DNA of 64,000 nt from Homarus americanus (taxonomy: Eukaryota > Arthropoda > Malacostraca > Decapoda > Nephropidae). Positions 35,332 through 46,254 of this stretch are shown here, in pieces (position 1 is the stretch's first letter; every line of letters starts with the position of its first letter). The translations under genes were made by a program, and so were the position numbers. The stretch covers positions 810,430-874,429 of the forward strand of contig NW_024732415.1 of NCBI RefSeq assembly GCF_018991925.1, in the 5' to 3' direction. The notes under the pieces are model-generated. The model saw only the letters and a list, made by a program, of their open reading frames with translations, was not told the DNA's origin and ran no database searches.

Positions 35332-36375
35332 AGGCCTTCGGATTGGTTGTTACGGCTTCGTTTTTTATGGAATTAGATTTATTTTGAGTGTAAGAATGAA
35401 CGTAGACTGAAGCGAAAACAGTAATTGTAGTAAATATGAAGGGCGAGTGATTTTGTTGAACTTCCTCCCACACAAGAGAACAATACAGTATTTTAATTAT
35501 GTACTTTAGTGTACTCTGGCCGTGGTTGTGTGTGTGTGTGTGTGTTTGTGTGTTCGTTCACCTGGGATATTTGTAATACTAGTTTTAATTTTTTTTGTAA
35601 CCAAAGAAACAATATGTAAACTGAGTTGATAAAGAAAAATAGCTTCAACTCTTGCATGCTCTTATTTTGTATTCAAGATTGTGATGTAGTTAGGTAGCAC
35701 GTAGACCCTAGTAAACGTTAAGTTGTTGTCAACTCTATGATGTGAACGTTAGTAGCGTTTGGAGTTTGTCTTTAGTATGGCCAATGTGTATTCTCATAGC
35801 ATTTATTATCACACAAGTGGGTTAATAAGTCAATTTATCATACTGGTTTATTATTATTATTATCACACAAATAGGATAAAAAAGTCGATGTATAAGCCGG
35901 GTTTACGAGGTTACGATAAACCCGGGCGGTCATTAATAGTTTAAACACGTGACCAAATATTATTAGACACCACAAGACAAATCCAAATTGTACCTCATAT
36001 ATTTTGTATCTCGAGCAATATCTATTTTATAAAGGTACGGTGTGTGTAAGTTTAGTACATGTCTTTGTTATTCCTTATTGAGGCTTAATCCCAGAACTGC
36101 CCATATATTTCTATAGTCTTTGTTCTAGGAGTTTTTTTTATATAATAATGATAAAAACTGATAGGTTACAATCATGCTTTGGAACTGAATGTCAACAGAT
36201 TCTGAGACAGTCTTGTTTTTTCTCCGTTTAATAATAAGTTTATTTTCTCCCTAATTCACTGTTAGCGTCTGAATATTGTAATTATATCCGCCATTGATAA
36301 ACAAAACCTTCCAGATGGATTACATTTATTGAAGATTATTTCAATGTGTTACTGAAATATGTCATTAGTCACAGA

Positions 36376-36484
36376 TCTTAAACCCTTCACTATGGGGACG
36401 CCACTTTTCATAGTTTATTCGGTCAACACAAGATGATTTTATTTTAGCCCAGAGCTGGCCCCATGCATGAGAGGTTGAGCGACG
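36376..36484. mobile_element. piggyBac-like MITE, copy B (inverted relative to intron 6)
   Basis: TTAAACCCTTCACTATGGGG and ACGCCACTTTTCATA (36377-36412) are the reverse complement of the right end of the element at 26402-26514. GGCCCCATGCATGAGAGGTT (36460-36479) matches its left end. Confidence 0.6.
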
Positions 36485-37055
36485 GGTTGCCGGCGGATAG
36501 TACTGCGCAAACTGTTGTTATTGGTGAAGAAGTCTAGCTCGGAATATGAAAAACTTTTGTATTTTTTATTTCTCCAGTTTTTCCTTCCCTTTATAGACAA
36601 AATTAAGACCAAACACAGAATTTTCCTTGACTGGTTATTATGTGTTCCTCAAACTGCCTTAACTGTACTGTATATCTAACTGGTTTATTCCTGTTACTTC
36701 ACACAACCAAAGTAACACATGTGATAAGGTACAACACATTATTATTGTTATTTATTATTATTAGTTGTAGTAATATATCTGATTTTGGAGCCAGATATTC
36801 TACTCTAGTGTGGGTATTTATGGTACTGCTCTGTGGTGTATGCCATCAATATACAGCGTCACACTTAAAGCTTTGCCTCAGGCCAGTGTCTTGGGTATAT
36901 ACTGCTGATTGGGTTTAAATGATGTTATGTGTAAATTAATTAAAGAACTGTGTATACCCTTGAATGTTATCCTGTGTATTTTTTTTTACTGCCAAATTGT
37001 GTGTTAGATGCTGTTGATATGTGCAGGATGGTCTTAAGTGTACGTACAGTTGACA

Positions 37056-37217
37056 ATAAAAGACCTGTCTCCTCTTCTATTGCTTCATGAACCCTGAGAT
37101 TCAGACTCGTGAACCCTAAGCATTTATGGACAAAATACTGCATCAGTCTACTGCTTCGGGTTCATGAGAGTGAATCCCATGGTTCATGAAGGAACTAGAG
37201 GAGACAGGACTTTTGTT
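37056..37217. mobile_element. Foldback / inverted-repeat element, copy 2
   Basis: Left arm AAAAGACCTGTCTCCTCTTC then TTCATGAACCCTGAGATTC. The right arm (37157-37217) carries GGGTTCATGAGAGTGAATC...GAGGAGACAGGACTTTTG. The arms pair for about 65 bp around a loop of about 28 bases. It shares the TTCATGAACCCTGAGA core and CCTGTC...TCTTCT end with the element at 7300-7705. Confidence 0.72.
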
Positions 37218-38569
37218 TGTGACTGTTCCTATGTTTACAATTGTTAAAATGGATAATATTTCACAAATTAAAGATAAAAATGGTGGTTGGAATGTATTGA
37301 TAAAACAAACAACGAATTACTATATCAGTGAAAGAAACGAGCATTAGAGTGATTTATACGAGTTCCTATGACTTTGACTGTTCTGAGGGTTTATAAGGGA
37401 AGCCAAAGTGTGAGTTAAATAGGACATTAAAGACGATAATTAGACTCTTGGTATAACATCGTACAGAACCTTCTTTACGGAGACGAGGAATGAATACCCA
37501 AATTACTGAAGACGACGAGAGATAGACAAGCCGATGGTCCTCTGAGGTGTTTGAGAGATATGTAAGCAAGATAATATTATACTATATTGTGACTTTCTGA
37601 ACATTGGTATTACAGCAACTGTCCAAAAATTAGAATTACAATTATTAGCTGGAATAAAATGCCATAAATCATAATATTGTTACTTATTTTCTGTAAGATT
37701 GTAATTAGTTTTCAATGGTTTTCTGCAATTTGTTAAAGGTCTGAGGTGAGAGTAACAGATGTTTCTTATGAATGGATCACGTAAAAAAAAAATCTGTTAA
37801 AACGTTTCATTGGGATTTATCTTGGGAAATAAATCTTCTGTATTTAGATTCTGTGTACAAAAGAAAATTCTGAAATATTTGTACTGTCCTGTAATCATTC
37901 ATTGTTTTAATTCTGAACTATCACATGTGTTTGTTTTAAGGCAAATTAATGTACTGTATTCACATAAATATATACACTGTATCCTATTTAAGTATGTAAG
38001 AATATGATTGGTGACCTTTTCAGCAGTAATGGTATCAGGTTAGAGTTAGGTATTAAGATTGCATTTGGTTTACTTGAAGGTTTGGTGACTGTAGCATTTC
38101 AGAGATTAGTTCGACAGTTAGTACGTAGTTTGATGATGCTTCGTGCGTGTGTGTGTGTGTGTCTGTCTGTGTGTGCGTGTGTGTGTGAGTGGTATATACT
38201 GTACTGTATCATTGTTCAATACTCAAGGTCAAGTTATTCTATGGTCAGTTTTTTATTATTTGTTTATTTTTCTACTGTACTTGGTAATTCTCCTCCCATG
38301 TTGGTTTGAGTCCATATGATGTACTCAGACTGTCGTGGGAGTCTATGTTTGAGGCCTCCTGAATTACTGTAATTTGTAATGTCATCTTTGTAAATAAATC
38401 TCTCATCATTGTAGCATCATTATGGTAATACACTGATCTTATTTTCAGAACGAGGGTTTTTATTTATACATTATTTATTCAACGTTGACGATGGTATATT
38501 ATTCAGTGTAGAAGTGAGGAGGGTATGAGGGCTAAGGGAAGACAAAAACTGAGATGGGATGAATGGAGT

Positions 38570-38790
38570 TAATATCTCCTTGACTTATTCACTATACACT
38601 TCCAACAACAAAGACAACCACACTGTCATACACCTCTCTACATCCCACTAAAGTACAGTACACACCTTCACCATACGGTACTACACCTCTCACAATACAC
38701 TACACATCTTACCATACACAGTCATCCCTCTCTACCATCATTATACACTCCCAATAATGCACTACACTCACCATACACACTACACTAGTA
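38570..38790. repeat. CACTATACAC/CCATACACT degenerate array
   Basis: ACACCTCTCACAATACACTA-like words of about 25 bp recur irregularly. Confidence 0.6.
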
Positions 38791-39480
38791 TAAGACATCA
38801 CACAGACATTGATAGTAAACTGCTGTAAGATGGTGAAAATGATAGTACAGTTTAAAGTAGCAGACGATTACTGACAAAACGTATAAATTAGAGAAACGTA
38901 AAGTAGTGTCAAGTTAAGTAATACAAGGAAGTAAAGTATAGTTAAATAATAGTATCCCCATGTAAGTTTATCCACAGAAAATGGTTTAAGATATCCGGTA
39001 GGGGATACTTATATATTCTCGTAAGGTTTCATTTAAATTTTTTTTAAAGTTAGAACCTCCCTTTTTATTCTAATATTTAATGAGAAAATAAGATAATTAA
39101 ATTTGTTTTTAGTTTAGTTATACATCTACACTGTTTATGTTTTCGTTGAATTAATGTGAATGTCTAGTGGTTGATACACTCAAACAATTAGGTCTAATTA
39201 GCCCAATCACAGACAAGGAATTGATGTAGATATTTATTCAGTAAAAAACCGACATTGTAACAAAACAGATATCGCAAAAACAGTAAAAAATAATAATTAT
39301 AAAAAACATACTGCAGAGACATATAGTATAGTAAAAAAAATAAGTATTGTAAAAATGTGATAAAATGCAGATATCGTAAAACAAATAAATATCGCAAAAA
39401 CAAGAGAAAGAGAGATAAAAGAGGGAATTACGAAGCCATCAGTTGATGTGTTCCCTGAGTAAAATTGTCCGCGACCGTGT
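38790..39480. other. Unique AT-rich DNA, no gene seen
   Basis: AT-rich. 39240-39400 contains loose repeats of AGATATCGTAAAACA-type words. Confidence 0.5.
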
Positions 39481-39494
39481 CAAAGGAAACACTA

Positions 39495-39503
39495 CACCTC
39501 TTT

Positions 39504-39536
<33 letters not shown>

Positions 39537-39705
39537 AACTCTCTCTGTTCCTCTCTTTTTCTCTCTCTCAGCCTCAGTGCTAAGATCTGGCTGGACCACC
39601 CAAATAAGGCAAAATTTTAATCTAATCTTGTCTTAGTTTGTTACAGGAAGATTTGACGACAGTTTCTTGAGAGAGAGAGAGAGAGAGAGAGAGAAATGCC
39701 TCCCC
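39495..39705. repeat. (TC)n and (GA)n tracts
   Basis: TC-rich at 39498-39570 and (GA)n at 39669-39693. They are complementary, about 100 bp apart, and could pair. Confidence 0.9.
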
Positions 39706-39789
39706 TCAACAACAGAAGCACATTAAGGTGACAATTACTCAGGGGATCTTTAATAGCGTATTTTCAAGATCCGAGGCTCAACCAAGCAA

Positions 39790-40140
39790 CAGGTGTGTGT
39801 GTGTGTGTGTGTGTGTGTGTCTTTCTCTCACACACTGACACACATCCATACATACACTCTCGCCTCTTCTCCATACCCCCCCCTACACACACACACACAC
39901 CCTTCACCTCTTCACACACCCACACACACACACCCTTCACCTCTCCACACACCCACACACCCTTCACCTCTACACACACACCCACACACTCTTCACCTCT
40001 CCACCCACACACCCTTCACCTCTCCACACACACACCCTTCACCTCTCCACACACCCACACACCCTTCACCTCTACACACACACCCACACACTCTTCACCT
40101 CGCCACACACACACCCTTACCTCCCCCCTACACATCTCCC
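39790..40140. repeat. (TG)n then CACCCTTCACCTCTCCACA minisatellite
   Basis: (TG)n at 39792-39820. The array runs to about 40125 with units of about 20-30 bp around CCCTTCACCTCT. A 102-bp higher-order period is visible: TCTACACACACACCCACACA recurs at about 39969 and 40071. Confidence 0.88.
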
Positions 40141-40686
40141 TCCTCACCATCTAACGCCAGCACCACCGTTCAACAAAGCCTGGCGATCACTCCTCTTACC
40201 CTCATACCTGTATTAGCACTAATACTGTCCACCTGTTAAGTCCACCTTCACAATGTAATCAGATACCTTACCATACCACATGTATTAAAAGGGTTTTATT
40301 ACTAACTTTAATAATAATTGTTGACTTGAATTATTTAAGAAGTGTAATTATTCACTCGTAAATTATCATGGAATTATCGTCTACTCTCTCTCTCTCTCTC
40401 TCATTCCTGTATATTTAGTTAACTCTTTCTCTCTCATTCCTGTACTTCACTCTCTCTCTCTCACTCTTGTAAATCTAGTGCTCTCTCTCTCTCTCTCTCT
40501 CCACGGTATGTCCTACAGGATGTTGTCCTGGGGGGGCAGGCATCAAAGAGCCAGCCAGCGAGGGCCACACAGCTTCAGTCTGGCTCCTACCGGCACGCTG
40601 GCCACACACACACACACATACACACACACACACGCAACGCCCGCGCGCCTCTTACCACCTCATCTCCGTGCTTCTGCCGTGCGTTC
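40140..40686. other. Unique DNA with TC and CA runs
   Basis: TC-rich 40383-40401, 40449-40500. CA-rich 40603-40634. The short open frame here is not supported as a gene. Confidence 0.5.
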
Positions 40687-41056
40687 AACTAAGTGTGTTC
40701 TAAGTGCGTTCTGTCTACCTCTCACACACTCCCTAACACACACGTACCCATGAGAGTAATAACTAAGTGTGTTCTAAGTGCGTTCTGTCTACCTCTCACA
40801 CACTCCCTAACACACACGTACCCATGAGAGTAATAACTAAGTGTGTTCTAAGTGCGTTCTGTCTACCTCTCACACACTCCATAACACACACGCACCCATA
40901 AGAATAATAACTAAGTGTGTTCTAAGTGCGTTCTGTCTACCTCTCACACACTCCATAACACACACGCACCCAAGAGAATAATAACTTTGCGTGTTCTAAG
41001 TGCGTTCTGTCTACCTCTCACACACTCCATAACACACACGCACCCATGAGAGTAAT
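40687..41056. repeat. 74-bp minisatellite, 5 copies
   Basis: Units start at 40687, 40761, 40835, 40909 and 40983, exactly 74 bp apart. Each contains AAGTGTGTTCTAAGTGCGTT, CTGTCTACCTCTCACACACT and a CACACACG(T/C)ACCCA end. Copies 1-2 and 3-5 differ at shared sites (CCCTAA/CCATAA, GTACCC/GCACCC). Confidence 0.95.
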
Positions 41057-41310
41057 AAGAGTGTGTGGAGAGGAGGCACTCATTGTGAATTAAATACCAT
41101 TGATGCTGTAAGTGTGTCGTGTGGAAAACTTTTAATATACACACACTCTCTCTCACTCACACACGCACTCACGAAAGAAGAAAATAAGAGTGTGTGGAGA
41201 GGAGGGGAGACACTGTGAATTAAATAGAAGCGAAGTGTGTAGTGTGGAATCTCTCTAAACTCACACACACACACACACATTCACTCACACGCACACGTAA
41301 GAGGAAAATA

Positions 41311-41374
<64 letters not shown>

Positions 41375-41451
41375 AAGAGAATTCAATCATTGTGAATTAA
41401 ATGACTCCATTGGCTCTATAAAGGCGAGGTATGTGCTGTTGAAAACCCCTT

Positions 41452-41524
<73 letters not shown>

Positions 41525-41530
41525 GTGTGT
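41056..41530. repeat. Diverged ~120-200-bp repeat with (TG)n and (CA)n arms
   Basis: A block of ATAAG(A/C)GTGTGTGG..., GTGAATTAAAT and GTGTGGAA occurs three times (about 41057, 41187, 41308). In the third copy GTGTGTGG has expanded to (TG)n (41313-41367), and CACACA has expanded to (AC)n (41455-41519). Confidence 0.8.
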
Positions 41531-42745
41531 TGATATTAAGGAAATACAACATAGTGAAAAAGAGTTCTTGTGACTTAAAATACATTACGATGCTAATATA
41601 ATTTAATATAGTGTTATAATCTTATATACACCGTTATATATATGTATACACTATCTCCCTACACTGTAAACAAACCTCAAGAAAAATTTCCATATATAAT
41701 CTCTAGGGAAATATTGTGAGGAGTAGGAATGAATATCAATTACTCTAGGGAAATGAGAGAATATTGGGAGATAATGTGGAGACTATGAGACCAGCCATCA
41801 CACACCTGGATAGAGATTAATTACCTGGATAGTGGTTTACCCCCAAGAAGGAAATAATCACTAGAGATAATACTGGATGTTGGAAACACTGAGAGATAAT
41901 GGGAATTAAATCTGTTTCTGATGATTTTTTAAGACGATGAGAGATAGTGACGTTGAGAGGAGAGAGAAAGACACACACACGCACAGAGAAGAGAAGACAG
42001 ACAGAGAGCTATCTCTTAAGGCAGGTGAGTGAGGAAGGGTAACCCCCAGCTTCCTACACCTGTTAAATAATTGCCCCGAGGAGGTAGAGTGCTAAGGTGC
42101 CTCAGTGACCTACAGTGAACCTGGCACTTTGAACCTGACACCTGACACTTTGAACCTGACACCATGAACCCAAAATTTAATCCAACACCTTAAACCTAAA
42201 ATTAAACCGAACACCTTGAACCCATAATGAACCTAACCTAACCCCAAAATCGTACCTGACTAATTGAACCTCCACACACCTTGAACTACTGTATTACCTG
42301 TGATACGTGTATTGTATTCTCGGTGTATTCTGAGTGTATGATTACGGTGTATATTTTGCTGTAGTGAAAAATAATAGAAAAAAAAGGTTACAGTAATATT
42401 CAACTTTTGTATTATTTTGTAGTGTTGTATTACTGATTTGTTAATACAGTAAAATACAAGCAATTGACAGAGGATACAGTTTCAACCATCTGCTCAGTAT
42501 TAAATGAATTACAGTATTGCATTTTTTTTATACGAGATTCTTTGTGAAATCCTGTAATGTACTCTTGAGGTAATACAGTAAATTAAACCATCTACTGTAG
42601 TGCGAGTTTTACTGTATTTTCGTGGGATAATTTAATGTATTCCTGTATTGCATGAACCGACGGATACAGTGATGTATTTCTTGTATGAAAACAGTCCTGT
42701 AAGGGCGCCATCTTGAGTGGAATCTTTAATTATTCTCTTATATAT
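41530..42745. other. Unique AT-rich DNA, no gene seen
   Basis: 42115-42270 holds loose repeats of GAACCTGACACC(T/A)TGAACC. The remainder is single-copy, with frequent TACAGTA words. Confidence 0.5.
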
Positions 42746-42746
42746 C

Positions 42747-43018
42747 GAACCACCTGTTGTGTGTAGCCAGGTGGAGCAGTGAACCACCTGTTGTGTGTAG
42801 CCAGGTGGAGCAGTGAACCACCTGTTGTGTGTAGCCAGGTGGAGCAGTGAACCACCTGTTGCGTGTAGTCAGGTGGAGCAGTGAACCACCTGTTGTGTGT
42901 AGCCAGGTGGAGCAGTGAACCACCTGTTGTGTGTAGCCAGGTGGAGCAGTGAACCACCTGTTGCGTGTAGTCAGGTGGAGCAGTGAACCACCTGTTGTGT
43001 GTAGCCAGATACAGAGAA
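42747..43018. repeat. 34-bp minisatellite with internal hairpin, 8 copies
   Basis: Units start at 42747 and every 34 bp to 42985. Each contains CCACCTG and, 11 bases later, its exact inverted complement CAGGTGG. Copies 4 (42849) and 7 (42951) share the variant TTGCGTGTAGTCAGG, implying a three-unit (102-bp) higher-order duplication. Confidence 0.96.
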
Positions 43019-43027
43019 AAGATTGCC

Positions 43028-43360
43028 AACTACTACTACTACTACCACTACTACTACTACCACTACTACCACTATTACTACATAAAATAACAGTAAAGTA
43101 CAACCCTCACAATTTACTTACACTTTACAACAACTTACAACACACTTCACTGCAATCAATAATCCCTCTCCCTCCCTCTCTCCATCCCTCCCCTCTCTCT
43201 CCTCCTTCCCCTCCCCCTCTCCCTCCTTCCCTCCCCTCTCTCTCCTCCTCCCCTCTCCTCCCCTCCCTCACCTTCCACTTCTTCGACACCAACATGACCC
43301 AATCGATTTACCGTATGAGTTATAGAGTCGATGGAACCTCAATTTTCTTTCCTCCCCTCC

Positions 43361-43419
<59 letters not shown>

Positions 43420-43560
43420 CTTTTTTAAAACACAACCATAGAACAGTTAAATAGATCAGCTCCACCATACATATTAAAGCGAAACAACATACAACACACA
43501 CACACACACACACACACACAAGCAGTCACACAGAGGCAGACAAACACACACACAGATAAA
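43028..43560. repeat. (ACT)n, TCCC-rich tract and two (CA)n runs
   Basis: ACT/ACC trinucleotides 43030-43082; pyrimidine tract 43160-43275; (CA)n at 43361-43417 and 43493-43520. Confidence 0.9.
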
Positions 43561-43619
43561 CACACATACACGGATATGTACTATATAATACAATGTGGGA
43601 TTCCATTTATATTTTTGTC

Positions 43620-43905
43620 CACGGTTGGTGAGGTTAAGTTAGGTTTAATTAGTTTAGGCTTTAGTTTGGTTGGGTCTAGTTGAGTTAGGTTAGGTTGGGC
43701 TTTAGTTAGGTTAGGCTTTAGTTTGGTTGGGTCTTAGTTAGGTTAGGTTAGGTTGGGTTTAGTTAGGTTAGGCTTTAGTTAGGTTGGGTCTTGTTAGGTT
43801 AGGTTGGGTTGGGTTTGATTAGGTTGGTCTTAGTTAGGTTAGGTTAGGCTTTAGTTAGGTTAGGTTAAGTTTGACTTGATTTAGTTAGGTTTATTTTGGG
43901 GTCTA
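43620..43905. repeat. Degenerate telomere-like GGTTAGGCTTTAGTTAGG array
   Basis: GGTTAGGTTAGGTTGGG and GGCTTTAGTTAGGTT words recur for about 280 bp. Confidence 0.8.
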
Positions 43906-44300
43906 TTAGGACTGGGGCCCATTTGACCTGTCCCCGTCCCATCAGGCCCCACTATTATACCTACCAAGGGCCCTTAAAGCCCCCTCTGTCGCCCAAATAT
44001 TGACCCAACACACTCTACTCCCCTCCTTACCTAGTTGCCTGCACCCCTCTCTCTTCCCTCTCCTACTACTCTCCCTGTCTCCTCCCTCTCCCTACTCTCC
44101 TTCTCTCATCTCCCACGTCCCTCTCCTCCCTTCTCTCCCCGTCTCCTTCCTACGTCCTCCACCTTCTCTCTCTCTCCTCCCCCCACGCCCCTCTTTCATC
44201 TCATATGACCCTCTCCTCTCCTCTCCTCCCTCCTCTTTCCTCTCCACGTCCCCTACCTTCCTCTCTCTCTCTTCCTCCCTCCCCTCCTACTGTGTGAAGA
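43905..44300. repeat. Pyrimidine-rich CTCTCCTCCC tract
   Basis: About 44000-44290 is nearly all C/T on the + strand. The preceding 95 bases are unique. Confidence 0.8.
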
Positions 44301-44840
44301 AAGGTGTAAAGAAATTGATAAAATGAATAAATAAATATATAAATAAATAAACAAATCCTTAGAATTCAATATTGACATAGACGTCCATACATATACATAT
44401 ATTCATACGTATACATAAACATTTATATACATATATACATAACCGATACATATACTGGGATATTTCGCGTTTATAGCAAAAATTCAGTAATACTTTGTGA
44501 GTTGTATATAAATTCATACACATACATACATACATACATACATACATACATACATACATACATACATTTGAGTATTTCCTAATTTATTATTATATATATT
44601 ATCATCATCATTATTTGTTATTGTTATTATTATTAACATTATCATTATTATAAAGCTTACCATCATCATCATCATCACACACCTGGGTCAGTATCTCAGG
44701 TGTGTGCGGGAAAAAATATCAAATTAACCCAAAATGTGAGCAGCTGGGAGGAGGCAGTGGCAGCCATCTTTAATTTGGGAAATTTTATCATATAACCTAC
44801 AGCTTTGGTTATACGATATTTTGTGACCTCTTTCTACCGG
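44300..44840. other. Unique AT-rich DNA with CATA and ATT/ATC runs
   Basis: (CATA)n at 44520-44568; TTATTATT and CATCATCATC runs at 44585-44675. No gene seen. Confidence 0.6.
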
Positions 44841-44844
44841 TTAC

Positions 44845-44957
44845 TGAGGTCATGCGAGGTCACAGAGATCATGATAGGCCAGGGAGGTCATGATGGGTCA
44901 CAGAGGTCATGCTAGGTCAGGGAGGTCATGCCAAGTCACAAAGGTCATCGAACTGAA
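44845..44957. repeat. Tandem AGGTCA half-site array
   Basis: GAGGTCATG, AGGTCACAG and AGGTCAGGG words alternate about nine times in about 105 bp, in same-orientation pairs spaced by three or four bases (for example AGGTCATGCTAGGTCA). Confidence 0.8.
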
Positions 44958-45129
44958 AGGGGTTAAACCATCGTACTGAAGGGTTAGTTCTGGTCAGCCC
45001 TGTCATGCCCTGAGTTAACCTCGCCAAGTCTGGAGTCAGCTGTGGTCAGGGCCGACCATTAGGTATCCGACACACTCATTGATCACAGTCACCCTGGTTA
45101 TATCCCTCTCTTTAACAGTTACCTGGCGC

Positions 45130-45240
45130 GGTGACAAGATGAGAGAGAGAGAGAGAGAGAGAGAGAGTCCATCCTCCCTCTCCTCTCTCGCCTTCCACCT
45201 CCCTCTCTCTTCCTCCTTCGCTTCTCTCCCTCCACAATAC
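45130..45240. repeat. (GA)n and pyrimidine tract
   Basis: (GA)n 45140-45167 followed by CTCTCC-rich DNA. Confidence 0.9.
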
Positions 45241-45602
45241 ACTGGCTAAGAATGACTCCAGGTTTCTTATTTACGTTTTAGTTCCCGCGTAAATGTCAGC
45301 TGATTCCCAGGAGACGAGTCAGCTGATCACACAAACATAAACAAATGAATGAGGGAGAGGTTGCCAATGAGGGATTATTGTGCGTTATGAATGAGTTGTT
45401 TTTGTCTATTTGTCGTGATAAGGCGCTTGGTGGTGAAAGAATGTATAATATTTTTCAGTTTTATTTTTAATGACTTACAGTAGTGTATTAAGCAGTTGTT
45501 GACTGTACCTGTATTGTAATGTAATTTAAATTTTTTATACGTAATACATGATAGTATTTTTTTTATGCATACACTATTACACATAAAGGAACATACATAT
45601 AG

Positions 45603-45641
<39 letters not shown>

Positions 45642-45980
45642 CACTCTCAAAATATAATCTTTACACTAAAACAAGTTTATAGTTAACGTTACCAAAAATA
45701 GAAATATTAAACCAACCTTTTCACTTACACGACACAAGGAGAAACGATGCCACACTAATTACACCTACCCGCGACTGAACGAGAGGGGGAAAACAGTGCT
45801 AAACCACATGTTCCGTAAGGGTGAAACTCCCACGTTATTTCCTTTGTGTTGGGTCTTGTCTCTCCACGTGTGTGTTTTTTGGTGTTGACGCCTTAATTAG
45901 TGGGGTACGTTCACCTGTTCACAGCATCACGTTTACTATTACCTCCGTCTGTCTTGTCCGTCGTGTTTTCTTCCTCTTCC
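45240..45980. other. Unique DNA, no gene seen
   Basis: It contains a local duplication of GTCAGCTGAT near 45296 and 45319, and (CA)n at 45608-45639. No coding signals. Confidence 0.5.
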
Positions 45981-45984
45981 GTCT

Positions 45985-46245
45985 CTCGTTCTTCCCCCTC
46001 TCTCTCTCTCTATCTCTCTATCCTTTCTTCGCTTCTCTCTCCTAACATTCTCATTCTCTCCTCCATTCTTTCCCCTTCCCTCTCACCATTCACCCTCTTG
46101 CTCTCCCTCTCTCTTTCATAAGTTTTCTCCTTCCTCTCCTTCCCTCTCCCTCTCACATCCCTCTCTCCTTTTCCCGATGATCCCTGCCTCTCACTTTCCA
46201 TTTCCTTCAAGTTCCTCCTCTTCCCTATCTCTCCTTTCCTCTCTT
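45985..46245. repeat. Pyrimidine-rich tract
   Basis: CTCTC/TTCCTC-rich on the + strand for about 260 bp. Confidence 0.85.
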
Positions 46246-46254
46246 CCATAATAC

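Larger units (their letters stand above)
33472..38570 (+). other. MBTPS1 3' UTR and downstream unique DNA
   Basis: AT-rich, mostly single-copy sequence after the stop codon. Canonical AATAAA signals occur at about 35300, 37055 and 38393. I cannot tell which ends the transcript. (TG)n runs lie at 34567-34582, 34929-34970, 35527-35544 and 38147-38186. No second gene is supportable. Confidence 0.5.
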
